Source of the DNA: Erodium maritimum
Lineage: Eukaryota; Streptophyta; Magnoliopsida; Geraniales; Geraniaceae
Assembly: GCA_963921825.1 (NCBI GenBank)
Contig: OY997590.1
Span: 38,643,039-38,707,038 of the forward strand
Direction: 5' to 3'
Length of the DNA: 64,000 bases
Position 1 is the first letter of the stretch, and each line of letters starts with the position of its first letter. Of the stretch, positions 46,511 through 57,770 are shown one piece after another. The position numbers and the translations under genes are program-made. Below the pieces are notes generated by a model, which did not search any database, had not been told where the DNA came from, and saw only the letters and a program-made list of their open reading frames with translations.

Positions 46511-49372
46511 TGATTTGACTGAATTGGAGTATGCTGACAGGGCTTGGTACAAACTTCTCCTTATAATCAAACGAAAGATTTTAGCCAAAATCTGGAGACA
46601 AAAGGCTAGGGTTTCCTGGTTCAAAGGTGGAGATCGTTGTTCCCGTTATTTCCACAAAGTGGCAAATTTCAAAGCCCATAGAAACAAGGTCTCTCGATTC
46701 CGTACAACCCAATGTACAGTTGATGATCCAGTTGCAATGAAAGAGTTAGTTGCAGCCCATTTTGAGGCTCATTTTCTTGCCCCTGTGGAAAGTCGTCGTT
46801 CTATACCTCTGCTCCCCTTTTCCCGTTGACTGCGATGCAGGCTCAGACATTGGAGGAGGCTTTCTCTCTTTAGGAGATTAAACTGGTGGTTGATGATTGT
46901 GGCAGTAACAAGTCCCCTGGACCAAACGACTTTTCTTTAAAATTTTACAAAGTGGCTTGGGATGTTTTGCAGGTTGATTTGCACCGTTTTATGGCGGAGT
47001 TTCATACTTATGGAGACATGGGGAAGGGCCTCAATGCTACATTTATCACTTTGATACCGAAACACGATCAAGCTGAATTTATTAGCGACTTCAGACCGAT
47101 AAGTCTAATTTCAGGCCCTTAAAAAAATTCTCACAAAGGTTTTATATACTCGATTGAAATGTGTTATTGCAGATTTGATTATTGACACACAAAGCGGGTT
47201 TGTAGCTGGTAGACAGCTTGTGGATGGCGTTCTGGTGGCATCTGAGCTGATTCAGTTTATCAAGAGGTCTAAGAGAGAATCAGTTTTATTGAAACTAGAC
47301 TTCGAGAAGGCTTACGATAAGCTTCATTGGGATTATCAAGGCGAAGTCATGGGTCAAATGAAGTTCTGTACTCGTTGGAGAGGGTGGATCCGAGGCTTGT
47401 TCCAAGCCCATTCACCAGTTCTTGTAAATGGCTCGCCTGGAAGGGATTTTAGAATGTTTAATGGCATTCGACAGGGATGTCCATTGTCCCCGTTCTTGTT
47501 CCTCATTGCAGCCGAGGGTCTTCACATACTTTTAGAATTCGGAAAAAGCTCAGAATTTTTTTCACGGAGTGGAGATGGCCAGTGGTTTATCGGCCTCACA
47601 CCTTCAATTCGCGGACGACATGATCTTGTTCCTCAGAGGGGATTTGGAGGAGTTGTCGAGACTTAAGTCGATCTTAATTTCGTTTGAACAAATGTCGGGG
47701 CTGCAAATCAGTTTTAGCAAATCAAAAGTCGTGGTTTTGAACGAGCAGAGCTTGTCAGTGTCTCTTGTTGAAAGTTGCTTGGGATGCACGTCAACTACCT
47801 TACCTATGCCATATTTGGGCTTTAGCTTGGGTGCATCTCCAAAGAGGGTCGCGACGTGGGATCCGATCATCAGCAAGTACAGAAGTTCTTTGGCCCTGTG
47901 GCATACTAAACATCTCTCCTTGGCTGGACGTGTGGTTTTGATTCAGAGCACATTGTCGGGCCTCCCTCTGTTTTATATGTCGCTTCTACAAGCTCCCAAG
48001 ACTGTCATTCGAACTCTGGAGAGATGTCAACGTTCCTTCCTGTGGAAGTCCTATAATACGGGCAAGTCTTTTGCAAAACTGAGTTGGGAAAAAGTTTGTA
48101 GGCCAAAAGAGAAGGGAGGTTTGGGTCTTAGGCGTCTCGCAGCGATGAATGAGGCGTTGCTAGCAAAGTGGTAATGGTGTTTTGCTGCAGAACCTTCTTC
48201 ATTATGGAAACAAATAATTTGTTTTAAATTCGGTTGGTCTTTGGCCGATTGGGATCTTACAGTGCTGGATCGGAGGGGCAATTCATGTTTATTTCATCAT
48301 ATTTTGAAATTGGCGACCGATCCTGTCTTCAGTAATTTATTCGGGCGCCAAAAATTGTTATTGAGTTTGGGGTACGGCTCAAGAATTCGATTTTGGGAAG
48401 ATCCTTGGCACGGTTCCACCCCATTTAAGGTGCGTTATCCCCGGCTCTTTGCAGCAGTGCGAGACCCTCATGGTTTGGTTTCTGATTATTGGGTTGATGG
48501 GTCTTGGCTTGTTACTCCTCGTCGTTTCTTATGGGATTGGGAGAGGGACGAGCTTGCGTCCCTGTTGAGCATTATCCATGGTGTATCTGTGGATCCTTTC
48601 TGCCCAGACCAACTGCGTTGGAACAAATGAAATGGGATATATTCAGTCGCTGCATGTTATGAAATTTTATCAGGCGATTTTGCAGCTGAATCTATTCCTT
48701 GGGCTAATATTTTGTGGGTCAAATCGGTTCCCCCTAAACTCTCTATGCTGGTGTGGCTCGGTTCCCATTCTATTTTGCCTATATCGGTATTCTTGGAGTT
48801 AAGAGGAGCCCTGATTACAATCGCTGGTATGTTTTGCAAAATGTGCCTGTTGGGAATGGAGGATTCGAACCATATATTACTTCATTGTTCAGTGGCGGCC
48901 CTTTTTTGGGGTTTGGTTTGTTCTTGGTGGAAGGTAGTGTGGGTGTGTCCAAAAACTGTTGCGGAAGTTATTTTAGCATGGAAAGGCCTTGGACCGACTT
49001 GATGGTGGAAGCATTGGGTTCGGATAGGGTATGTAGTTTTTTGGCAATTATGGATCCCGTGGAATGGTGTAGTCTTTAACCATGTCATGGAGAGCAGTCA
49101 GGTGGTTCTAGGAAAAATTTAGAATCAGTCTTTCAGTATCTTTTGGCTCTCTAGGTCTATTCGTAGCGATAGATCATTCGCAGACTGACAGAAGGATCCC
49201 GTTGGTTGCTTGAGGAGGAAGCCTCGTCGGGTACTTATTGGGGTGTAATCTCTTTGTAAGGGGCATCCCCCCTTTTTTTCTCCGGTTTGGAGTTTCTTGT
49301 AATCGTTTTTCCTTAGCTTTTTCCTACTTAGAAATTGTCTTGCAATAAAATATTTAGCGCTTATCAAAAAAA
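46511..49372 (+). mobile_element. L1-type LINE, 5'-truncated, with target duplication
   Basis: 2.86 kb of ORF2 sequence: WRQKARVSWFKGGDRCSRYF (about 46590), RT blocks LLKLDFEKAYDKLHW (about 47285), GIRQGCPLSPFLF (about 47465) and FADDM (about 47608), then a zf-RVT-like C-terminus (about 48710-48960). The frame is broken several times (a stop after 46826 and 47120, shifts near 47570, 48175 and 48630), so it is dead. The 3' end is ATTTAGCGCTTATC plus an A run. It is flanked by TAATACCCTGTCGAGT (46495-46510) and TAACACCCTGTCGAGT (49373-49388), a 16-bp duplication with one mismatch. EN and ORF1 are missing. Confidence 0.9.
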
Positions 49373-49388
49373 TAACACCCTGTCGAGT

Positions 49389-51544
49389 CTGCTATCCTCG
49401 CCACCAAACTGAGTCTTCCTCTCCAATACTGATGATTCCTTTCCAATGAAGCTTCCTCTTTCTGGCATATTCTCCTATCGGCAACATTCTGCAGAGGGTC
49501 ACGTTTTTGGCGGGTATTTTAGACGTTTCTCCAACACGACCAGATCAGATTCTCCGACACATATGGACGCAATTTCTTTGGAAAAGGTCAATGCAGAATC
49601 GCTGCCATGATTTTCTTTATGTCCCAAGACCTTAGCAACAAAATCTAATGGAACAACACAGCAGATTCAACAAGGTGGTAAGAAGCTTCTCTTTCGGAAA
49701 ACGAGGGTCTACCCTAACCCCGTTATAACCCATGGTTACGTTCCCCATTCGCAACAATACTCCGACAACTGGGACTATGTGTTTGAGTTGTAGCACTCGC
49801 AGTAGTATCCGGCAACAAAGACGGGGAATCGTTGTGGGAATACATGTATGTTGCCTCTCCGGTGCATTCTACCTTACACGAGCCAACCATGGTCCATTCA
49901 TCCATGCTAGTATCGGCGTGACTCAACCGTTGCCCATCGTAAGGTGAAGGTGCCCCCCCGGCTCTGCCTCCTCGGTTCCTACCATCTAGTAGTCAGTGCC
50001 CACGAGGCAACCAAAAATGGACACATGATTAGGAGGTAGCCCTCATGAGTGTGATTTAATTACTCCGAGGATACCATTATCGACTCAGACCAAACATAAC
50101 TATGTTTTTTGGAAAACGTGAAGAAGGACATGACCCTCATGACTGGGAAAATCAAGGAGACCGAGCATATCGCAAAAGCTGCAAGCAACACTAGTGCATT
50201 ACTTATCATAAAGTGACGAAGTTTCAAGGGTGTTGGTCTAAATTCAAACACGTCTGCAAGAGCGTTCATTCTAACGATCAGATCATGGGCGATGCCAATA
50301 AGGATTATAGGGAGGGGTATGAGCATGACTGCGTCTAGAAGAATTGGTGAAACATTGTGAGAGATAAACCATGTTGAAAACACTAGTTTGAGAACAAGTT
50401 CTCGCAATCTAGCGACGACTTCATCAGTGCATCTTATGGCACTAACGTAGGGAGGACCCCAAGAACATCTGGAATAAAGACTCCTCAATCTAGAGCAGGA
50501 ACTCTAATGTCTAAGATGGAAATTCTCGATGTCGTCGCTACTGAGACGAGGGTATTCCTGAACCATATGCGGTCGATGCTTTAAAGGCCAAAATGAAGCC
50601 AAGGCGAAGAGGGGGCATGAAAAAGGCATGAAAATGGTCGTGTCGACGCTGAATCGAAAGTTAGCCAAAAGCTTGGCTAGCATGGAGAATCACTAGCTTT
50701 TGTCAATCAGAGCATTAGAGAGTCTCGTCTATAAGTACCAAGAGCTTCAAGACATGGACACCTCGAAAATGGATGTCGATGAGTTGGCCACCCATAGGTG
50801 TGATGTCTTATACTTTATCATTTTAAATCAGTTTTGTTGTATTTTTATTTTTCCTTTTTAATTTTTAAAGTTTTTTTTCGTTTTATACAGGATTTTGGCT
50901 AATTTTATCGTTTTCCCCGACAATAAATTCAACTTGGCATATTCCCGTTACACCATAAACAAATAGGAAAGAGAAAGAGGAAAATGTGACAAAAATAAAT
51001 AGTGTGCCTTTAAATAAATATATTTTGTTAAATTAATGTTTTTCCGAACAATGACATTTATGTAATTTCTACCTATTGTTTGGGTGTATAGATCCAATTC
51101 CAACTATTACCGTTTCCCTATCAGATTCCATTAGACACTCTCCTTAAAGAAAAAAGAGACAAACTAGTCAATTAAAGGTTTTTTAATCGTTTCGGCCAGA
51201 CAAAATTTATAAGTTATAAAGTTTAAAGAATGAGCTTTGTTAGGGCACAGTCTGTGTCGCCTCTCCCCATCCTCATTGATGTTCCTCTTGTTTTTTTGTC
51301 CAAACCTCCTATTCCTCCATAAAGGCGTGACTCGTCCTACTCCTCTCTGTAATTAGAGCATTGAGCGATATCCTTGGTAACGAGCATTGATAATGAGTCT
51401 GAGCCCTCTCTTCACTCTATTCTGCTGCATCTGTCGGATTCTACATCAATCCCGCGATGTTAACGCCGCAAAAATCCAGGATCAGGGTAAGAAATCGGTA
51501 TTCATCCCGCGTCTGTCTCCAATTCGCCCTCTAATGGGGCGAGG
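49389..51544. other. Spacer with a faint LINE-like piece
   Basis: Around 49490-49640 a + frame reads ILRHIWTQFLWKRSMQNRCH, which resembles the region after RT in plant LINEs and may be another old fragment. The remainder (for example the 142-codon minus frame 50488-50060 and a charged helical piece near 50640-50800) has no recognised domain. The segment 51020-51140 is the inverted partner of 41340-41460. Confidence 0.3.
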
Positions 51545-54500
51545 GCAGTGGATTTGAGGTTTTTGGCCTGAAACTTTCACGGCCTAGGGTCCAGAATGCA
51601 TAAGCAACACCTTCGTCACCTTCTCCGTGCGCATCGACCCCATGTGGTTTTCTTATCGAAAACATTGCTTTATGAGTACGGTTGTGTTCTACAGAAGTGG
51701 TCTCTGGGATTTTCTAATCACATATATGTCCTGGTCTCGACAGATCAACAGGGGCCTGCTCATGTTTTGGGTGCTTGTGGTTCAAACACGGAGGGATATA
51801 GACGGGCACTTCATCGATGTGGATATTTCTTTCCCGGGGTTTGCTGATATTCGGGTCACGGGCATATATCGAGAGGTGAAAAGGGAGCTTTAACATCCAA
51901 CATGGGCTTTCTTCCTCCGATTACACTAATCGTCTCAGCCTAACTTGATATTGTTGAGGATTTCAATGAGATCCTAAATCATAACGAGACTCAAGGGGGC
52001 GGTGAATACCCATAATACCTCATTGATGATTTCAGGGCAACTTTTGATGAATTGGATTTGAAGGATGTCCCATGACAGGACATCAATATACATGGGTTTA
52101 GGGGTCAGACTCATTGCTGTTGGGTTGAATCATGATTGGAAAAGGCACTGGTTTGAAGGGACTTTTACCATGCACTACCTGATCTAGATTTCTGTAATAC
52201 AACTACCACTACCTTAGATCACTGACCCATTCTATTATCCTTGGTTCGGAGGGTGGGAGGTTAGATCTCTTTGAAATTTATCTTTCAATCTCACTGGGTC
52301 ATGGATGTGGAATGCGAGAAATTAGTTTAGGTGGAATGCGAAAAGACGCCCACATCACCAATCAAGGAGACTATCAGAAAATAAGCCTATCTCTTGAAAA
52401 TTGGGGACGTCACACCTACAGTCGGAGTGCTAGTCACACTAAATAGTGTCAGTATCGAATTGAGGAGCTAAATACGGATTGTGTAGGGGTGCATAGACGA
52501 GAAACAATTCAGATCCAATATGAGAGGCTTTTACGCGTTTAGGAAGCTTTTGGCGTTCGAGGGTGAAGCATCACTAACTCAAGGATAAGGATAAAAATAT
52601 GAAATTCTTTCATGCATCGGCTTCATTTCAGAGACATGTCAATTCCATTGTCTCTCTTAAGGATGAGATGAGCCAGGATGTTACATGGGAGACAGGATTG
52701 CGGGAATTGATCATTCATTACTTATGGTAGCTTTTCAATACACAATAGACGGACCTCTCCCAACGACCTCATGCACATCGCTTTATGCAACGTCATTTTC
52801 CACATTCTATCAAATGTGCAGGATAATCGTCCAAAGCCTCCCTTCCAGCATGGGATCTCCGAATCACAAGGTGCATTCATCCCAGGTAGATGTACTCAAG
52901 ATAATATCCTTATATCATTTGAGATTATCCATTATCTGAACATAAAATAATGATATGGAAGTATGGGCTTCATGGCATTAAAATTGGAAATGAGTAAAGC
53001 CCATGACCAGGTAGAGTGAGGGTTCATTCTCATAATCATGCACCAGCTTGGTTTCTCCAACGAGTCGATCGCCTTAATTCCATGTTGCATGAGAACGGTC
53101 CAGTATTTGGTCTCATCAAGGTGTCGGGAGACACCCGCGTTTAAGCCAACAAGGAGAATTCTTCAGGGGTATCCCTGGTCCCCATATCTATATCTCTTTT
53201 GAATGGAGGATATTTCTCAACTTCTTAGGAAGACACAAAAAAGAGGGTATATTCATGGGGTCTTAGTAGCACAAAGAGAACCAATCATCTCACACATATT
53301 TTTTTGCAGATGACTGCTATATTTTATACGAGCGGTACCAATGGAGGCCAAGGCAGTTCGAGACCTTCTACGGGCATTTCGGGATGTCTCAGGGCAGGTA
53401 ATCAATATACATAAGTCCTCGGTATTTTTAGTACCAATACAAGACAAGAGGTTCGGCGGGAGTGCTGTGATATCCTAACCATTGAGGAGGCATCAAAAAC
53501 ATCTACGTACTTGGGAGTACCCAACATGGTCGGACGGAATTGGAATTAGTCTATAGCCTGGCGATCGGATTGCGGATATGATCCAGTCATAGGATGGAAA
53601 ATTTCTCTCATTTATAGGAAGGGAGACCATGATACGCTCAGTTCTCACCTTTCTTCCGGTTTTTATCATGTCTGTATTCAGGGTACCACATCGAATAGTT
53701 TGGCGTATTCATATAGCACTAGAAAAAATTTGGCGGGGTGGTAAATCCTCGGAGGCCAGGACCTTTGTTTGGCAAGATTGGGATATGTTATGTATCCCCA
53801 AGGCCAATGGAGGGATGGGCTTTCACCATTTGCAATATGTGAATATGGCGTTATTGAGGAAACATGCGTGAGGGGTGAGGGATGATCCATAGACCGGATT
53901 CCTTAGTCGCCCAAGTATTTAAAGTCAGATATTACCCACGGTCAGAGTTCCTACAAGCGACAACTAGAAAGAACCCGAGCTTTATCTGGTCTAGCATATT
54001 CTTGACTTTAGCGCTACTTGCGTATGTATTAAGGACAACAATCGGGGACAGACGATCCACACATATCTTTGACGCACCTTGGCTTATAGGGACGAAGGCA
54101 CGTATTCAGACGGCCTCGCATACTCTGGTGGGAGCTCTGGTAGCTGGGCTCATGATTTCGGGCACCCAACAGTGGGACGAGAATGTTATTCGACATTTTT
54201 TTTCACCAGAATATTAGGAACGAATTCCGGAGGTACCCTTGTCCCTATAAAGAAGTCGGGATGAATAGTATTGGGCAAAGGATCGGGATGGACATTATTC
54301 AAGCAAAGAAGGGTATAAAGAAGCGGCAGATATCTGTCAATAGGCCCGTATGGATGGAGGTCCAAAAACATTGGCACCCATATGGGATATACCTATTCTA
54401 CTCCGCCTCCGCATCTTCTTATGGATGGTTCTGTATAATACCTTGTAGGTGGCTTATAACCTTACCCAAAATTTTGTTCCCGTCTCACCGATATGCCCGA

Positions 54501-56560
54501 TTTGTGGGAAATTGTTAGAGACGGTTAGCCACTTCCTGAGTTATTGTGGGTTTTCGAAGGTCTGTTGGACTCAGCTTGGTGGACTGCAGACACCAGGATC
54601 GGACCTCGCACCGGCAGATTGGTGGGATTTGGTCATCATAGGGGCTCGTCCGAAGAGGAGGGCTGAGATCCTTTCCTATTCATGGGAGATTTGGAAATCT
54701 TGCAATGTGAAGGTTTGGTGATCATTTAACCCATTAAGCATAGGAGTGGAGTCGACTGCGAGGGTCACACTACTTGCATGGCGGAAGTTAATATAGTTGC
54801 GCCGCCACCTCGGAACCCATCGTTCCGGTTTGAGACAAAATGGATTTCACCTCCACCAGAAACGATTGTCATCAATGTGGACGGGGCAGTATTTCAGGAC
54901 TCAAGACAATCGGCTTGAGGCGTTATCGCAAGGAATATTTGAGACGACGTTTGCTTGGCTGGAAATGGAGTGATATATTTTTTTTGATCAGCAAAGGTTT
55001 TATTGAAGAGGAAAGTTTTCAAACCGAAAACAGTCCCAAGGGAAGCTCCCTCCATTACAACCCGAGAATACACACTGGTACCTCATAACAGACAACCCAG
55101 TAAAATGGGTGAACTAAGGTCTTAGAACCCAGAAAAGTTAATTGAAAGCACAACAGGAACCCACGCAGGGGTATGACTCTCTCCTAAGTAGTTTTAACAC
55201 CCTTGAAGCAAACTAAAAACAAGCAAACCAAAAGAAAACTACAAAAAACAGAAGAACACCACAACCTAAAAACATCTAAAGACCTTACCAAAGCCTCCTA
55301 ACGCCAGAATTGAAGAGAACTCCCAAAGCCCTCCAAAGAAGCTGTCTTGAGTCAGCCCTTCCCGACCCAAAGTGTAGATCCCGACTTCGTCGCCTCCGAA
55401 CAGAATAAATCCACTCTCAATGATGGCCAGCACCAAACGACGACCACAGAGGGAAAGGCGACACCACCACAGTAGTAGGAACAGAGATCTCACGCGGGTC
55501 ACAAGCCGAGTACGAGCCCAACCAAAGATCTGAATCCCCGCACTCCAAAAACGCCAAAGCCAGCCCTCAGAACTCCGAAACCAGGTCAAAAGACCAAAAC
55601 GCTCGCCGGAAACACATCGGCGAGTCCCCACACCGAGGAAACAGTCGGAGGCCCAAGGAGGACAAGGAGGTAAAGAAGACAACAAGAGAAACAGGAGAAG
55701 GAGACAACGAAGTTACTCAGATCTACGCTCCACTTCACCCAAAAAGGTGAGGAAGGAGCTCCCACCTGTAGATCTGCGCCACACCCCGGTCAAGCAAAGA
55801 TGGTGGAGATGGGGTTGAAAAAGGAGCGAAGACGAAGAAAAGGTGAAGGACCCGAGAGGCACATGTAAGAAGAAGGGTACCCAAACGAGAACTTCCACGA
55901 CCAAGACCGCAAAAGCCACCGGTAGTGACGAGGAGAGAGCAACCACAGATCCAGAACCAAAAACCCTAGATCTGAAGGACACCGGAGCCTCGACGAAGGA
56001 CATCACCGTTTCCGGTGGGTAGATCTACTCATTGCCGCCGAAACGAAGCGGGCCAACACCCGAATCAACGACCACCAGTCAAGGACGGCGGGGCGACAAG
56101 GGTGAGGAGGTCCAGACCTGTAGATCTGAGGGAAAAAGTGTAGATCTGGGTCGGAGCGAAGGGGAAACGAAGGGGAAAGACGAAAAACGTCGAAGGAAAG
56201 AGGAAGAGAGAGACCACCGCCGGTGACGCATCGGTCAGAAGGACTCGAGGGCCACCGGCGGAGGAGAGGGCACGGTGAAGTTAGGGGAAGAAGTAGAGAG
56301 AAGGCAGAGCGGCTTGGTTTTTAGAGAGAGAAAGATCTTGCCCTACACAAAATTAAATGGAGTGGTATATGGTATATGTTCATCCACAATAATTGAAGCA
56401 TGCGCTATCAACTCTACACTTAAGAATGCTCCGGACTTGGGAGGCGGACTTATTATAATACGTTCAGATAGACAAGCTTTGATTAATATGATTATAATGG
56501 GTCTTCTACTTGCGCCTCCGATAGGTGCCATCATCAAGGATATTCGTTAGATGTTTTTTC
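51545..56560 (+). mobile_element. Old L1-type LINE ORF2, split by a later retroposon
   Basis: Remnants in order: endonuclease start resembling WNCRGLG near 51562; RT palm blocks with GAFIPGRCTQDNILISFEI (about 52862) and an ADDCY catalytic block (about 53310); a post-RT segment RSVLTFLPVFIMSVFRVPH (53635-53690) with WQDWDMLCIPKANGGMGFHH; a zf-RVT block CPICGKLLETVSHFLSYCGF (about 54495); and an RNase H domain whose start (INVDGAVFQD, about 54870) and end (RSDRQALINMI, about 56462) are separated by the insertion 54978-56354. Numerous stops and shifts show that it is old. Boundaries and duplication are not resolved. Confidence 0.8.
54978..56354 (-). mobile_element. 1.38-kb LINE-mobilised retroposon rich in AGATCT sites
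   Basis: Flanked by AAATGGAGTGATATA (54963-54977) and AAATGGAGTGGTATA (56355-56369), a 15-bp duplication with one mismatch. On the minus strand it starts with a CT-rich leader (TCTTTCTCTCTCTAAAAACC) and ends CTTTGCTGATC plus eight A. AGATCT occurs about eight times in it, often as AGATCTACA. Two minus-strand frames (97 codons from 56006, 139 codons from 55685) encode Val/Leu/Ser/Trp-rich proteins with no recognised domain. It may be an L1 derivative keeping 5' and 3' UTRs without ORFs, or a retroposed host transcript. Confidence 0.7.
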
Positions 56561-56616
56561 AACTCGAGAGAGTTAGACTCGCTTTTATAGAAGAAGAAAA
56601 AAAATGAACAAAGCCT

Positions 56617-56857
56617 TTTTTTTAAAACGGGTTACCAGAGAATAGTATTAATACCCAAAGGTAATCAAACAAGAAAGGGTGTAAACGCCCGGGGTTCCAG
56701 ATATGTGTCTGGCCCGACCGTAGCAGGCCCAACGCTCGTGGACCCATAATAATAGCCTACTTGAATTCGTTGGCAAACACTCAAGACAACTCCTTACCAA
56801 CGTCTCAAAACAGCGAGACATGAAATGTAAAGCCCTAAACAACGCAAGAATAAATTG
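56617..56857 (-). mobile_element. Short retroposon, 241 bp
   Basis: A T run at its left edge (an A tail on the minus strand) and the perfect 13-bp duplication ATGAACAAAGCCT (56604-56616 and 56858-56870) identify a retroposed piece. There is no A/B-box pair that I can see, so a 5'-truncated LINE 3' end is more likely than a SINE. Confidence 0.75.
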
Positions 56858-56932
56858 ATGAACAAAGCCTCTTACTAGTTACATAAAAAAAAACTTATTT
56901 CATAAATGTTATTTAGTGATCAGGACTACACT

Positions 56933-57468
56933 CATGGTTGTAAAAGTCCCCGCCTAGTCCGCCTAGGGGCCTAGGCCCCAAAATCTATAAGAACGCCCGA
57001 CTCGCTGCCTCGCCTAGGCCCCAAAATCGGAAAACTACCCGACTCGTCGTCCCACCCGATTAGTCAAAAATTTGGGACTCTGGTTTGTGAAATCGGACAT
57101 TTGAAAAAGAGATGAAAAGGTGAGAGAGATGATATGTTTGTAATGGTCTTAAATTTCATGATAAAAAGAATATGGCACGTGTCCCTCTTTGGTGGTTCAT
57201 CATTATAATTTATATTTTTATTAAAATAAAGAGTAAAATCAAAATGAGAGCATTATTTGGTTTAGTATTTTGTAATTTGATACTTTATTTTTTTTATATC
57301 ATACAAATATAGTTTATATTTTGAATTTTTGTTTATATTTGTGTAATATATATTTATTAATAATTAAAAATATTAAAAAGTTAAATCCGCCTAGGCCCCA
57401 ACTAGTCCTCGCCTAACATCTAAAAATCCCCACCGTCCGACTAGCGCCTAGCGTCATTTACAACCTTG
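56933..57468. mobile_element. hAT MITE, 536 bp
   Basis: Starts CATGGTTGTAAAAG and ends CATTTACAACCTTG (inverse CAAGGTTGTAAATG). It is flanked by the perfect 8-bp duplication ACTACACT (56925-56932 and 57469-57476). Subterminal CGCCTAGGCCCC and GCGCCTAGCG motifs repeat near both ends, in keeping with hAT transposase sites. It lies about 300 bp before the glucanase ATG. Confidence 0.82.
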
Positions 57469-57692
57469 ACTACACTTACTTACATGATGTATTTCGTTAT
57501 ATACTTTCGGATAATTAATACACAAATAACTGTCGCTCGAAAAAGAACTGATTCGGCCTACGCCACTGCTCTCACTACTGTTCTACTTCTACATCACCTA
57601 TGTGTATTAATTAGTATTGGAATTGGTCTCACATGTGCTAATAATAATAAATTTTCCCATAATACCATTTTCCCTCCCCACCTATCTCCCAT

Positions 57693-57700
57693 GTATATAT
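57693..57700 (+). promoter_or_regulatory. TATA box of the glucanase gene
   Basis: GTATATAT in the context CCATGTATATATCTACC lies 71-78 bp before the ATG at 57771, leaving a plausible leader of about 45 bases. The neighbouring hAT MITE ends about 225 bp upstream of the box. Confidence 0.5.
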
Positions 57701-57770
57701 CTACCTATTTCGTCTCTGTTTTTCTATCAAGAATTCTATTGACAGATTGGGCTCACAACACTAAACATCC

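Noticed and set aside
50060-50488. 142-codon minus-strand frame
   Set aside because: Hydrophobic-looking translation without recognised domain, no gene context, and in decayed spacer; not supported as a gene.
55266-56006. Protein genes inside the 1.38-kb retroposon
   Set aside because: The two frames have biased composition and no recognised domain; the retroposon is better described as non-coding until relatives are seen.
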